From contig JASMKO010000075.1 of the NCBI GenBank assembly GCA_030749225.1, positions 1-64,000 of the forward strand: a stretch of 64,000 nucleotides of DNA, written 5' to 3'. The DNA comes from Verrucomicrobiota bacterium (GTDB lineage Bacteria > Verrucomicrobiota > Verrucomicrobiia > Limisphaerales > UBA1096). The stretch's first letter is position 1. Every line of letters begins with the position of its first letter. The notes beneath the pieces were generated by a model. That model did no database searches. It was not told where the DNA came from and saw only the letters and a list, made by a program, of their open reading frames with translations. Positions 8,154 to 17,203 of the stretch are shown in pieces. Made by a program: the position numbers and the translations under genes.

Positions 8154-9541
8154 TGGAACCGCGCACGCTGGGTTATGTGGAGGAGAGCTGCAATGGCCGG
8201 CTCGTCGCGGGCGAACGCTCGGCGAGTGTGCGCCGGGTCTGCACCGACTCGCGCTTGGCCAAGCCGGGTGACCTGTTTGTCGCGATCCGCGGCGACCGGT
8301 TCGATGGGCATGACTATCTGGGCGACGCGCTTGGCCGAGGGGCGGAGGCGGCCGTGGTCAGCCCGTCCCGGGTTGGCCAAGCGGAGTCAGACGGGCCAAG
8401 GATCGAGGTGGAGGAGACGCGGGAGGCGCTCGGACGGTTGGCGGCCCGGTACCGGCGGGACTTTGACCTGCCGGTTGTGGCGGTCGGCGGCTCAAACGGC
8501 AAGACTGGCACAAAGGAGATTTTGGCCTCGGTGCTGGGCCAGCGGCTCGAGACGCTTTCCAGCGAGGCCAGCTTCAACAACGATATCGGTGTGCCGCTCA
8601 CGTTACTGAGGCTGCGCGAGGTCCACGAGGCTGCGGTGCTCGAAGTCGGTTCAAACCATCCCGGCGAATTGCGGCCGCTCCTGAATCTGATCTGCCCGAG
8701 GTATGGCGTGCTGACCAGTATCGGGCGCGAGCATTTGGAGTTTTTTCAGGATGTGGACGGAGTGATCGAGGAGGAGGGGGCGCTGGCGGAGGCGCTGCCG
8801 CCGAATGGCTGCCTGTTTGTAAACGGGGACATCGACGGGCTAGAGGCTGTCCGTACCCGGTGCCGTGCGGCGGTTGTCACCGTTGGGGAGGGGGATAGCT
8901 GCGACTGGCGAATCGACGGGATTGTGCTGGACGATAAGGGAACGACTTTTGAACTGATTTCGCCGAAGGGAGATTGGAGCGGAGACTGCCGCGTCAACCT
9001 GCTGGGCCGTCATAATGCCCGGAACGCCGCGCTTGCCATGGCGGTTGCGGCGGAGTTGGGCCTGAGCCGGGAGGAACTGGACCAGGGCCTGCAGCGTTGC
9101 CAACCGGCGTCGATGCGAATGGAGATGCAGACACTCGGCGGTGTGCGCATCATCAACGACGCCTACAACTCCAACCCGGACTCCCTTCTGGCGGCTTTGG
9201 AAACGCTGGAGACGTTCCCGACTGCGGGAAAGCGCATCGCCGTTCTTGGCGATATGGCTGAGCTTGGCCAAGCCAGCGAGTCCGCCCATGAAGAGGCGGG
9301 CCAGCTTGTGGCCAGGCTTGGCTTGAGCGGTCTGGTCGCCGTGGGCCGCTGGGCAAACACGACAGTACGCGCGGCGCAGGAGGCCGGCTTGGCCAATGTA
9401 GCGGCATTCGAGGAGGCAACGGTTGCTGGCCGGGCGTTGGCCGCCAAGCTGGATTCTGGAGATGTCGCCCTTGTCAAGGGCAGCCGGGAGGCGGGAATGG
9501 AGTGCGTCATCGAGGCGTTTTCGGAGGCGATGAAAACGTAG
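8150..9541 (+). CDS. murF: UDP-N-acetylmuramoyl-tripeptide--D-alanyl-D-alanine ligase
   Basis: MurF adds D-Ala-D-Ala to the UDP-MurNAc-tripeptide. The ATG at 8150 overlaps the ftsI stop and gives 463 residues. The N-terminal uridine-binding domain (TDSRLAKPGDLFVAIRGDRFDGHDY) is clear. The ATP loop reads GGSNGKTGTKE; the usual GKTTTK is changed at the second Thr. Further blocks are ASFNNDIGVPLTLL, LEVGSNHPGE, GREHLEFF, LLGRHNARNAALA, NDAYNSNPDS and AVLGDMAELG. Palindrome copies at 8253 and 9262 are read as RLAK and LGQA, and a variant at 8371 as GQAES. Confidence 0.95.
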   Translation: MMEPRTLGYVEESCNGRLVAGERSASVRRVCTDSRLAKPGDLFVAIRGDRFDGHDYLGDALGRGAEAAVVSPSRVGQAESDGPRIEVEETREALGRLAARYRRDFDLPVVAVGGSNGKTGTKEILASVLGQRLETLSSEASFNNDIGVPLTLLRLREVHEAAVLEVGSNHPGELRPLLNLICPRYGVLTSIGREHLEFFQDVDGVIEEEGALAEALPPNGCLFVNGDIDGLEAVRTRCRAAVVTVGEGDSCDWRIDGIVLDDKGTTFELISPKGDWSGDCRVNLLGRHNARNAALAMAVAAELGLSREELDQGLQRCQPASMRMEMQTLGGVRIINDAYNSNPDSLLAALETLETFPTAGKRIAVLGDMAELGQASESAHEEAGQLVARLGLSGLVAVGRWANTTVRAAQEAGLANVAAFEEATVAGRALAAKLDSGDVALVKGSREAGMECVIEAFSEAMKT

Positions 9542-9549
9542 AGGGAAGG

Positions 9550-10707
9550 ATGTTCTATTATCTCAGTCAGGTTCCGCAGTGGTTGGCCGACAACGGCTAC
9601 GCTGGCTACGCGGACTGGCTCTCCTTCCTGCGCGTGTTCCAGTACATCACCTTCCGGACCGCCGGCGCGGCGGTCACGGCGCTCCTGCTTTGCTGGTGGC
9701 TGGGGCCGAAAATCATCGCGCTGCTCAAGCGACTCAAATTCGGGCAGGAATACGCCGATAAGGCCGAGGAAGCCGGTGGACTTGGCGCGCGCGTACTGAG
9801 CAAAAAAGGCACGCCGTCGATGGGCGGTGTCATGATCGTGCTTGTGCTGGACATGACAACACTGCTCTGGGCTCGGTGGAACGAGTTTCTAGCGCTTAGC
9901 CTGATGTCGGTGGTGGTGTTGGCGGCGCTCGGCTTTTACGACGATTGGGTCAAGCTCACCCGGCAGGACAAGGCAGGCATTCAGTCGAAGGTGAAGCTGG
10001 TGGTGCAACTCGCGCTGGGCCTCTTTATCGGGCTATACCTGTGGCATCACCCGACCAAGAGCGACTTGATTGGAAAACTGGTGGTGCCGTTTTACAGCGG
10101 GGAGATAGTGTTTGCCGGAGTAGGCCTGGTCGGCCTGCTAGTCACCGCGCTGGCCATCGTCGGCAGTTCCAACGCCGTAAACCTGACCGACGGTCTCGAC
10201 GGTCTGGCCATCGGCTGCACGCTGATCGTGACTTTTGTGTTCATTATTTTCACCTACATTGCCGGGAACAAAATCATGGCCGATTACCTGCGTGTGCCGT
10301 ACGTCGAGGGGGCGGGGGAGCTCACGGTGTTTTGCGCGGCCATGATTGGAGCTGGCTTGGGCTTTCTCTGGTACAACTGCCACCCGGCACAGGTATTCAT
10401 GGGTGATACCGGATCGTTGGCGCTGGGGGGAGTGCTGGGTGTGATTGCGGTGCTGATCCACCAGCCGTTCGTGCTGGTGATTGCCGGTGGGGTGTTCGTA
10501 CTCGAAGCGCTTTCGGTGCTGATCCAGACCGGCTGGTTCAAGCACACACGCCGCCGGCACGGGGAGGGTCGGCGGGTGTTCCTGATGGCTCCGTTACATC
10601 ATCATTTTGAGAAAAAAGGGTGGTATGAGTCGCAGGTCGTCGCGCGGTTTTACATTCTGGGCATTTTATTTGCGGTGCTGGCTTTGAGTACGCTGAAATT
10701 GAGGTAG
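9550..10707 (+). CDS. mraY: Phospho-N-acetylmuramoyl-pentapeptide-transferase
   Basis: MraY makes lipid I by moving phospho-MurNAc-pentapeptide onto undecaprenyl phosphate. The frame is open upstream into murF, but the ATG at 9550, preceded by GGAAGG, gives the usual start MFYYL and 385 residues. Multiple membrane helices alternate with the conserved loops KKGTPSMGGVMI, FYDDWVKL, NAVNLTDGLDGLAIG, FMGDTGSLALGG and APLHHHFEKKGW. The catalytic aspartates and the HHH motif are present. No exact palindrome copy occurs in this highly conserved gene. Confidence 0.97.
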   Translation: MFYYLSQVPQWLADNGYAGYADWLSFLRVFQYITFRTAGAAVTALLLCWWLGPKIIALLKRLKFGQEYADKAEEAGGLGARVLSKKGTPSMGGVMIVLVLDMTTLLWARWNEFLALSLMSVVVLAALGFYDDWVKLTRQDKAGIQSKVKLVVQLALGLFIGLYLWHHPTKSDLIGKLVVPFYSGEIVFAGVGLVGLLVTALAIVGSSNAVNLTDGLDGLAIGCTLIVTFVFIIFTYIAGNKIMADYLRVPYVEGAGELTVFCAAMIGAGLGFLWYNCHPAQVFMGDTGSLALGGVLGVIAVLIHQPFVLVIAGGVFVLEALSVLIQTGWFKHTRRRHGEGRRVFLMAPLHHHFEKKGWYESQVVARFYILGILFAVLALSTLKLR

Positions 10708-10718
10708 ATTACGGAGCG

Positions 10719-12167
10719 ATGTTAAAACTGAAGGGTAGTCGGGTGTTATTGGTCGGGCTTGGGTCGCGTGGCCGGGCGGCCTGTCGACTGCTCTGCTCCA
10801 GCGGCGCCTCGGTGGTGGCGGTGGATCGCAAGGATAACGATGCGTTGCAGCAAGAAGCTAAGCGCTTGGCCAAGCTGGGGGTGGAGGTGCACCTCGGTTT
10901 GTCCAAGCCGTTGGCCAAGCTGCTCAACGGCGTCGAGTTGGGTGTGACCAGCGTGGGCGGCATCCGCGAGACCGCTTGGATGCGCGCACTGCGCAAGGCC
11001 GATTTTCCGGTGATCGGCGAGCTCGAGTTGGGCTTCCAGTATTTGCGTTGCCTCAACATTGCCGTAACCGGCACCAACGGCAAGACTCCGGCGGCTGGGC
11101 TGATCGAGCAGGTGCTCCTCGGCGCGCAACGGGAGACCCGGCTGGCCGGCAAGGTGGAAAACCCCGTTTGCGATGCCGTGGAGGGCTCGAAGGAGCTGGA
11201 TTACCTGATCCTCGCCGTGAATTCCTTCCAGCTCGAGTTGACCCAGTTATTCAGCCCGACTGTCGCCGTAGTAACAAATCTCTCGCCAGATCACTTGGAT
11301 CATTACGGCAACATGGAGTCGTACGTGAAGGCCAAGGCGCGGATTTTCGCCAACCAGCAGCCGTTCGACTGGGCGATCATCCAGAGCGAGGCGCTGGCGC
11401 ATATCCGTTCGTTCGGCATCGAGATTCCTTCCAAGATCATCACCTTCAGCGCGAGCAACCGGCGGGCAGACATCTCGCTCGACCGTGGCCTAATCATGAG
11501 CCGCGTGTCGGGATGGGAGGGGCCGTTGATGGATTTCACCGACTGCCAGTTGCAGGGTGCGCACAACGCAGAGATTCTGATGGCGGCCTTGGCAGTGGGC
11601 CGGGTGTTCCGAATACCGCTTGAGCAGTCGGCGGAAATCCTCAGGAACCACCCGACGCTGCCGCATCGATGTGAACTGGTGGCTGAGAAAGACGGAGTGA
11701 GCTTTATTAACGACTCCCGATCCACCAATCTCGCCGCCCTTGAGAAGTCACTTTTCTCAATAAAACCAGGCCTAGGCGGACGCCCAAATATCTGGCTGCT
11801 GGCCGGCGGGCGCGACAAGGCCGCTGAGTACCACGACATCGGCCCGCTGCTTTCGCAACGAGTCAAGGCGGCGTTTTTGATGGGCGAAATCCGAGAAACC
11901 GTGCGCGCCGCGTGGAGCCTATTCACGCCTTGCCGTTTGGTGGATTCGCTGGAGGAAGCCGTCCGGCAGTGCGCGGAGATGGCCGAGGAAGGAGATGTCA
12001 TTTTGCTCTCGCCTGCGAGCGAGGATTCCGGTAGCGTCAACGGCTATCAACATCGTGGCGAGATGTTTCGACGCTCAGTCGAACGCTTGGCCGGGTCTTC
12101 AACGGAAGCTGAAAGCACCGGCAAGGGCTATTCAGCCTCAAAAACTCCCCAGGTTCTGTCGCGATGA
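10719..12167 (+). CDS. murD: UDP-N-acetylmuramoylalanine--D-glutamate ligase
   Basis: MurD adds D-glutamate to UDP-MurNAc-L-Ala. The 482-residue protein begins with a Rossmann-like VLLVGLGSRGRAACRLL. The central ATPase loop is VTGTNGKTPAAGL: the Gly-Lys-Thr is kept, but the following Thr/Ser found in most Mur ligases is Pro. Later motifs are TNLSPDHLDHYGNMESYVKAK, CQLQGAHNAEILMAALAVG, HRCELVAEKDGVSFINDSRSTN and WLLAGGRDK. The C-terminal tail is longer than usual and Ser/Glu-rich. Two palindrome-derived RLAK/PLAK tracts lie near residues 50-70. Confidence 0.93.
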   Translation: MLKLKGSRVLLVGLGSRGRAACRLLCSSGASVVAVDRKDNDALQQEAKRLAKLGVEVHLGLSKPLAKLLNGVELGVTSVGGIRETAWMRALRKADFPVIGELELGFQYLRCLNIAVTGTNGKTPAAGLIEQVLLGAQRETRLAGKVENPVCDAVEGSKELDYLILAVNSFQLELTQLFSPTVAVVTNLSPDHLDHYGNMESYVKAKARIFANQQPFDWAIIQSEALAHIRSFGIEIPSKIITFSASNRRADISLDRGLIMSRVSGWEGPLMDFTDCQLQGAHNAEILMAALAVGRVFRIPLEQSAEILRNHPTLPHRCELVAEKDGVSFINDSRSTNLAALEKSLFSIKPGLGGRPNIWLLAGGRDKAAEYHDIGPLLSQRVKAAFLMGEIRETVRAAWSLFTPCRLVDSLEEAVRQCAEMAEEGDVILLSPASEDSGSVNGYQHRGEMFRRSVERLAGSSTEAESTGKGYSASKTPQVLSR

Positions 12168-12257
12168 AATCCTCTTCCCAACCACAATATCTTGTGTGTC
12201 CCCGTGCGCTTGGCCAAGCGTGCGACATTTTTTCAACAACCAAAGGAGTAACTCATC

Positions 12258-13013
12258 ATGTCCAGTCATAATCCCCTAAGACCCAAAAGTTCACTGCTCG
12301 AGCAGAAAGCCAAGAACCGCTCCGGCCTCCAGATGGTGATGATCATCGTGGCCGTGCACGTGGTGTTCCTCGGTGGCCTGCTGTTTTCCGGCTGCCGCCC
12401 GGATCAAGCCCCCCCCGCCACGGTCGCGGAAACCAACAGCATCCCCAGCTTGCCGCCCATTGGCGGTGAGGTGGCGACCCTTCCCGCCGACACCAATACG
12501 GTGACGGTTGTGGAGCCACCAGGGTCAGCCGCGCCGCCGTTGCCGGAATCCACGACCACCGGCGATGACCCCAAACCCCCGCCCGTGACGCGCGAGCCGG
12601 AGACGGCGGTGGACATCGTTCCGCTCGTCCCTGAGCCGTCGAACGAGCCCGAGGTGCCGGTGTCCAGCGGGGAGACGGAGTATGTCGTTGCCAAGGGCGA
12701 CACCTTCACCACCATCGCCCGCAAACACGGCGTCACGGTTCAGGCTGTCATCAAGGCCAACCCGGCGGTGGACCCAACCCGCATGGCGATTGGCCAGGTG
12801 CTTATCATTCCGGCCAAGCCGCCGGAGTTGGCGAAGCCGGCGTTACCGGAAGGAACCACCGAGTACCTGGTCAAGGCCGGGGACAATCTCTACAACATCG
12901 CAAAGGCTCATAACACCACGTGGAAGGCGATACGCGAGGCCAGCAATTTGAACACCACCGCAATCCGGGTGGGGCAAAAACTGATCATTCCACCGCCGGC
13001 ATCGGACGAATAG
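12258..13013 (+). CDS. LysM-domain envelope protein within the dcw cluster
   Basis: A 251-residue protein with a polar N-terminus, one membrane segment (about residues 28-48) ending in FSGC, which resembles a lipobox, a long Pro/Thr/Glu-rich linker (about 50-135), and two LysM repeats. The first begins EYVVAKGDTFTTIARKHG and the second EYLVKAGDNLYNIAKAHN, each ending with IGQVLIIP or VGQKLIIP. LysM binds N-acetylglucosamine in peptidoglycan. A good ribosome-binding site (AAAGGAG at 12242-12248) precedes the ATG. Position between murD and ftsW suggests a peptidoglycan-anchored division or wall factor. The 90-bp gap upstream carries the extended palindrome CGCTTGGCCAAGCG (12207-12220). Confidence 0.88.
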   Translation: MSSHNPLRPKSSLLEQKAKNRSGLQMVMIIVAVHVVFLGGLLFSGCRPDQAPPATVAETNSIPSLPPIGGEVATLPADTNTVTVVEPPGSAAPPLPESTTTGDDPKPPPVTREPETAVDIVPLVPEPSNEPEVPVSSGETEYVVAKGDTFTTIARKHGVTVQAVIKANPAVDPTRMAIGQVLIIPAKPPELAKPALPEGTTEYLVKAGDNLYNIAKAHNTTWKAIREASNLNTTAIRVGQKLIIPPPASDE

Positions 13014-13025
13014 CCAGCGGAGCAA

Positions 13026-14171
13026 GTGGACCGGATGAAGTTCGCCTCGACCACGCTGGTGTTTGTCGTTTCTGCCCTGCTCGCGCTGGGGTTGGTGATG
13101 CTGTACAGCGCCGCCATGTTTCACCGGGGTGGGGCGTCTTTGGGGTCGCAATTGTTGTGGTGCTGCATCGGGGTGGGGGTTTGCCTGTTCGCCGCGATGG
13201 CAGACTACCAGTTGCTGAAGAAAGTTTCTGTCCCGGCGTTGGTGTTGGCGATACTGTTGCTGGTGGCGGTGATGATTCCCGGCATTGGGCTAGAGCGAAA
13301 CGGCGCCCGTCGCTGGCTTCAGTTGCCGGGCACAACATTCCAGCCATCCGAGTTTGCCAAGCTGGCTGTCATCATCGCGCTGGCCCATTACTGCGAGCGC
13401 AAGGGTCGGCGGATGGGCACGTTCCGTTACGGCTTGCTGATCCCCGGGGCGATGCTGGCGTTGTTCCTCGGTTTGATTTTTATCGAGCCGGACTGGGGGG
13501 CGACGGTGCTGCTGGCCACGGTGTGCGGGTTGATGTTGTTCCTAGCCGGCACGAAGTTGCGGTTTATCATCCCGCCGGTGGTTATGCTCGGCGCGGCCGG
13601 CGGTTTTTTGCTGTCGCAAAACACCGTGCGCCTCAATCGCATCATGAGTTGGTTGGATCCGGAGGGGACGAAGCAGGGCGTCGGTTACCAGGCGTGGCAG
13701 TCCCTGATCGCGTTGGGCTCCGGTGGCACGACCGGCCTTGGGCTCGGTAATGGCCGCCAAAAACTGGGCTTTGTGCCGGAGCACCAGACTGACTTCATCT
13801 TCTCGGTGATCGGCGAGGAACTGGGCCTGATCGCCACGATGGGCATCGTGGTGGCGTTCGTGCTGCTGGTGATTTGCGGGGCGTTTATCGCGATGCGCGC
13901 GCGCGATTTTTTTGGTTATATGCTGGCGTCAGGGATGACGCTGCTGATCGGCCTGCAGGCGTTCATCAACATTGGCGTGGTCACCAGCACGCTGCCCAAC
14001 AAGGGGCTCCCACTGCCGTTCATCAGCCGCGGCGGCACGAACCTCGTGGTGATGTTGTTTTGCGTTGGGGTGCTGTTGAGCGTTGCACGGTTCGCGAGCC
14101 GCGAGGAGCAGGCGAACACGGCAGGGGCGTGCGATTCCGGTGGGTACTCACCGTTCCAGGCGAAGACATGA
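13026..14171 (+). CDS. ftsW: Septal peptidoglycan glycosyltransferase FtsW (SEDS family)
   Basis: A 381-residue SEDS polymerase that extends glycan strands from lipid II at the septum together with the FtsI transpeptidase. About ten hydrophobic helices are visible. The hallmark loop GLERNGARRWLQLPGTTFQPSEFAKLA contains the catalytic region, followed by EPDWGATVLL, GLGLGNGRQKLGFVPEHQTDFIFSVIGEELG and the closing PFISRGGTNLV. The frame opens with GTG at 13026; an ATG at 13035 is an alternative. The stop overlaps the murG ATG. Confidence 0.96.
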   Translation: MDRMKFASTTLVFVVSALLALGLVMLYSAAMFHRGGASLGSQLLWCCIGVGVCLFAAMADYQLLKKVSVPALVLAILLLVAVMIPGIGLERNGARRWLQLPGTTFQPSEFAKLAVIIALAHYCERKGRRMGTFRYGLLIPGAMLALFLGLIFIEPDWGATVLLATVCGLMLFLAGTKLRFIIPPVVMLGAAGGFLLSQNTVRLNRIMSWLDPEGTKQGVGYQAWQSLIALGSGGTTGLGLGNGRQKLGFVPEHQTDFIFSVIGEELGLIATMGIVVAFVLLVICGAFIAMRARDFFGYMLASGMTLLIGLQAFINIGVVTSTLPNKGLPLPFISRGGTNLVVMLFCVGVLLSVARFASREEQANTAGACDSGGYSPFQAKT

Positions 14172-15331
14172 GCACGGATCCCACGGCCAAGCGTGTTGCC
14201 ATTGCCTGCGGCGGAACCGGCGGGCACCTGTTCCCCGGCCTGTCCGTGGGCGACGCGCTCGTGGCGCGCGGCTGCGAGGTCACGCTGCTCGTCAGCCCGA
14301 AGGAGGTCGATCAGACCGCGGTCCGCTCGGCCTACGGCATGGAGGTCGAGTCGCTGCCGGTGGTCGCCCTTACTGGTAACTTACCCCGGTTCGCCGCAGG
14401 GTTATGGTCGTCGCTTGCCCAATGTCGTCGCTTGTTTCGTGGCCGCCGGCCCGACGCCGTGCTGGCGATGGGCGGTTTCACCAGTGCGCCGCCGGTTATT
14501 GTCGGGAAGCTGGCCGGCGCCCGGGTTTTTCTGCACGAGGCCAATGCCGTTCCGGGCCGGGCGGTGAAGCTGCTGGCGCCGCTAGCCGACGAGGTGTTCG
14601 TCCAGTTCCCCGCTGCGATCCCGCGCGTGCTGAGCACTGACATCCACGCCACCGGCCTGCCGGTGCGCTCGGCGATGGAGCCGTTGGCCAAGGTCGACGC
14701 GCGGATTGCGCTTGGCCTGGCCGACGACCAGCCGGTGCTGCTCGTGATGGGCGGGAGCCAGGGGGCGGAGTCAATCAACCAAGCGGTGGCCGTCGCTCTA
14801 CCGCGCTTAGCCAAGGCGGTGCCGGGACTGCAGTTCATCCACCTGACTGGGAGTGGCGGTGGGATCGAGCCAGTGCGACAGGCATACGAGGCGCTTGGCC
14901 TGCGTGCGGTGGTACGCCCCTTCTTGACCGAGATGGAGTACGCGCTCGGCGCGGCCGACTTGGCGGTGAGCCGCTCAGGGGCGTCATCGCTCGCCGAGTT
15001 TTCGGCCATGGGACTGCCGGCCATTTTGATCCCGTACCCGACCGCGGTGGACGACCATCAGCGGCTCAACGCCCGGTCGTTCGTGGACCTCGGTGCGGCG
15101 CGCTGCTTTCACCAAAAACAACTTACCCCAAACCTGCTTGTAAGCCAGTTGAGCGAGCTGTTTGGCACCCCTGCCAAGCTCGAGGCGATGGCTGGTGCCA
15201 TGAAACAATGGAAGGCCGCCCAAGCCACGGAGGAAGTCGTGCAGCGGATGTTCGAGGTGTGTGGGTGGGAGGATATCACCGCCGACGAGCTACTTTTCAC
15301 CCTGCCAAGCGGAAAGGAGGCGGCGGCGTGA
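14168..15331 (+). CDS. murG: UDP-GlcNAc--lipid I N-acetylglucosaminyltransferase
   Basis: MurG converts lipid I to lipid II on the inner face of the membrane. The ATG at 14168 overlaps the ftsW stop and gives 387 residues. The N-terminal glycine loop is IACGGTGGHLFPGLSVGDAL. FLHEANAVPGRA, VMGGSQGAESIN and SRSGASSLAEFSAMGLPAILIPYP are the standard acceptor- and donor-site blocks. The next gene, murB, starts within its stop. murC, which often lies between them, is absent. Confidence 0.96.
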   Translation: MSTDPTAKRVAIACGGTGGHLFPGLSVGDALVARGCEVTLLVSPKEVDQTAVRSAYGMEVESLPVVALTGNLPRFAAGLWSSLAQCRRLFRGRRPDAVLAMGGFTSAPPVIVGKLAGARVFLHEANAVPGRAVKLLAPLADEVFVQFPAAIPRVLSTDIHATGLPVRSAMEPLAKVDARIALGLADDQPVLLVMGGSQGAESINQAVAVALPRLAKAVPGLQFIHLTGSGGGIEPVRQAYEALGLRAVVRPFLTEMEYALGAADLAVSRSGASSLAEFSAMGLPAILIPYPTAVDDHQRLNARSFVDLGAARCFHQKQLTPNLLVSQLSELFGTPAKLEAMAGAMKQWKAAQATEEVVQRMFEVCGWEDITADELLFTLPSGKEAAA

Positions 15332-16278
15332 GCACAGGGATCGCAATGCCGGTGGCGGGGGAATTGAAAGAGGCGCTCGAGTGTGCCGCCGGCGACGGGA
15401 CAGCCGTTGAGCCGGATTACCCGTTGGCGGAGTGGACCACCCTGCGAGCCGGTGGCAGGGCCGATTTTTTCGCCGAGCCGGAAAGCGAAGCCGGCCTTGC
15501 GGCACTGCTGGCGACCTGTCGGGAAAGGGGAACGCCGGTGACGCTGCTCGGGCGCGGCTCCAATTTTCTCCCGCTCGACTCCGGGGTCCGCGGCTTAACC
15601 ATGCGGCTGAGCCGGGAGCCATTCACTGGTATCGAGCCGGACGGACCGAGGCTCCGCTGCGGCGCGGGCGCGAAGTTGAAACATGTGGCCGCTGAGGCCA
15701 AACGCAGCTGTTTGGCGGGGATGGAGTTTCTCGAGGGCATCCCGGGCAGCCTCGGCGGCGGGCTGCGCATGAACGCCGGGGCGATGGGCAGTGAGTTATT
15801 CGATATAGTGGAGTCGGTGCGGCTTATGGATCCCGATGGCATGGTATTCGAGATGCCGGCCGAGTCGATCGAGGTTGCCTACCGGAGTTGTCCATTGCTG
15901 AAAAATCAGATTGCGTTGGGCGCGGTGCTGAAGGGCGAGCCGGATACCGCTGAGGCAATCGCCGCTCGCATGGCCGAGTTTGCCGAGCGGCGCTGGGGTA
16001 GCCAGCCAAAAGCCCGCAGTGCTGGCTGCGTTTTCAAAAACCCTGAGACCATTCCCGCTGGGAAGTTGGTCGACGAACTGGGCCTAAAGGGTGCGAGCGA
16101 GGGCGGCGCGATGGTTTCTGAGGAGCACGGCAATTTCATCGTCAATAACGGCGGCGCGACAGCGGACGATGTCTTGCGCCTGATCGGCCACATCCGGGAA
16201 CAGGCGCTGGCTGAGCGCGGCATCGAGTTGCAGACCGAGGTGCAGATCATCGGCGGAGAGGAGGCGCGTGGTGATTGA
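15328..16278 (+). CDS. murB: UDP-N-acetylenolpyruvoylglucosamine reductase
   Basis: MurB reduces UDP-GlcNAc-enolpyruvate to UDP-MurNAc using FAD and NADPH. The frame is open upstream into murG, but the GTG at 15328, preceded by AAAGGAGG (15313-15320) and overlapping the murG stop, gives 316 residues. FAD-binding blocks are TTLRAGGRADFF, LGRGSNFLPLDSGVRGL and FLEGIPGSLGGGLRMNAGAMG. The active-site segment reads SAGCVFKNP, with Cys where many MurB enzymes have Ser; both occur in the family. LVDELGLKG and HGNFIVNNGGAT close the protein. Confidence 0.95.
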   Translation: MSTGIAMPVAGELKEALECAAGDGTAVEPDYPLAEWTTLRAGGRADFFAEPESEAGLAALLATCRERGTPVTLLGRGSNFLPLDSGVRGLTMRLSREPFTGIEPDGPRLRCGAGAKLKHVAAEAKRSCLAGMEFLEGIPGSLGGGLRMNAGAMGSELFDIVESVRLMDPDGMVFEMPAESIEVAYRSCPLLKNQIALGAVLKGEPDTAEAIAARMAEFAERRWGSQPKARSAGCVFKNPETIPAGKLVDELGLKGASEGGAMVSEEHGNFIVNNGGATADDVLRLIGHIREQALAERGIELQTEVQIIGGEEARGD

Positions 16279-17191
16279 GTCACTCGACATTTGCGTGATG
16301 CTCGGTGGCCCGTCCGGGGAACGGGAGGTGTCGCTCCAGTCCGGCGCGGCCGTGGCGGTGGCGCTGCGAAGCCTTGGCCATCGAGTGAGTGAGATTGATC
16401 CCGTGGACGGCGAGTTCCGGCTACCGCCGGATACCGGCGTGGTGTTTCTCGCGCTGCACGGGACATACGGTGAGGATGGCACCGTGCAGTCCAAACTCGA
16501 CGCACTGGGCGTGCCGTACACCGGCTGCGGCGAGGCGGTGAGCCGGTTGGCGTTCGACAAGGTGGCGGCCAAGCGCGCCTGCGCCCAAGATGGCTTGGCC
16601 ACGGCAAACGACTGCGTGGTGGACGACCCGGGCGCTGGGCTTCCGGATGGGCTCGAATTGCCGCTGGTGCTCAAGCCGGCCTGCCAAGGCTCGAGCATCG
16701 GGCTGGAGTTTGTCAAGACTGCGGCCGCTTGGCCAAGCGGCTTGGCTAAGGCGATCGAGGGCGGCGGCCTGGTGCTGGTCGAGGAGCGGATCGACGGCCG
16801 AGAAGTCACCGTGGGCGTAGTCGGCGGCCAGCCTCTGCCGGTGGTCGAGATCACGCCGAGGCACGGTGCATACGACTACGCCAACAAATATACCGTGGGT
16901 GCAACTGAGTACGCCTGCCCGGCGCGGTTTGACCCGGAGACCACGTGCCGCATACAGCATGCTGGGGAACGGGCGCTGGCCGCCGTCGGGGGTGGCAACT
17001 GCGCCCGGGTAGATTTCATTGTGCGCCCCGACGGCGAGCCGGTATTTCTGGAGGTCAACACCCTGCCGGGGATGACGGAGACGAGCTTGCTACCCAAGGC
17101 GGCCGCGGCGACCGGCACCGGTTTTGCCGAATTGTGCCAATGGCTGCTTGAACTGGCGTTGGAAAACCCGCCCTTGGCGGCCACCGGATGA
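16268..17191 (+). CDS. ddl: D-alanine--D-alanine ligase
   Basis: Ddl joins two D-alanines for the pentapeptide stem that MurF attaches. The protein has 307 residues, an ATP-grasp enzyme of normal size. It overlaps murB by 11 bases with a GTG start. Visible motifs are MLGGPSGEREVSLQSG, LHGTYGEDGTVQSKLDALGVPYTG, LVLKPACQGSSIG and EVNTLPGMTETSLLPKAAAATG. A palindrome copy (16727) followed directly by a near-copy encodes AAWPSGLAKAIEG, a variable stretch of the domain. Confidence 0.96.
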   Translation: MVIESLDICVMLGGPSGEREVSLQSGAAVAVALRSLGHRVSEIDPVDGEFRLPPDTGVVFLALHGTYGEDGTVQSKLDALGVPYTGCGEAVSRLAFDKVAAKRACAQDGLATANDCVVDDPGAGLPDGLELPLVLKPACQGSSIGLEFVKTAAAWPSGLAKAIEGGGLVLVEERIDGREVTVGVVGGQPLPVVEITPRHGAYDYANKYTVGATEYACPARFDPETTCRIQHAGERALAAVGGGNCARVDFIVRPDGEPVFLEVNTLPGMTETSLLPKAAAATGTGFAELCQWLLELALENPPLAATG

Positions 17192-17203
17192 GGGAGCTTT
17201 GAC

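Noticed and set aside
6267-9541. Possible fusion of the missing murE with ftsI or murF
   Set aside because: Both proteins have normal length and domain content. No second Mur-ligase core is present.
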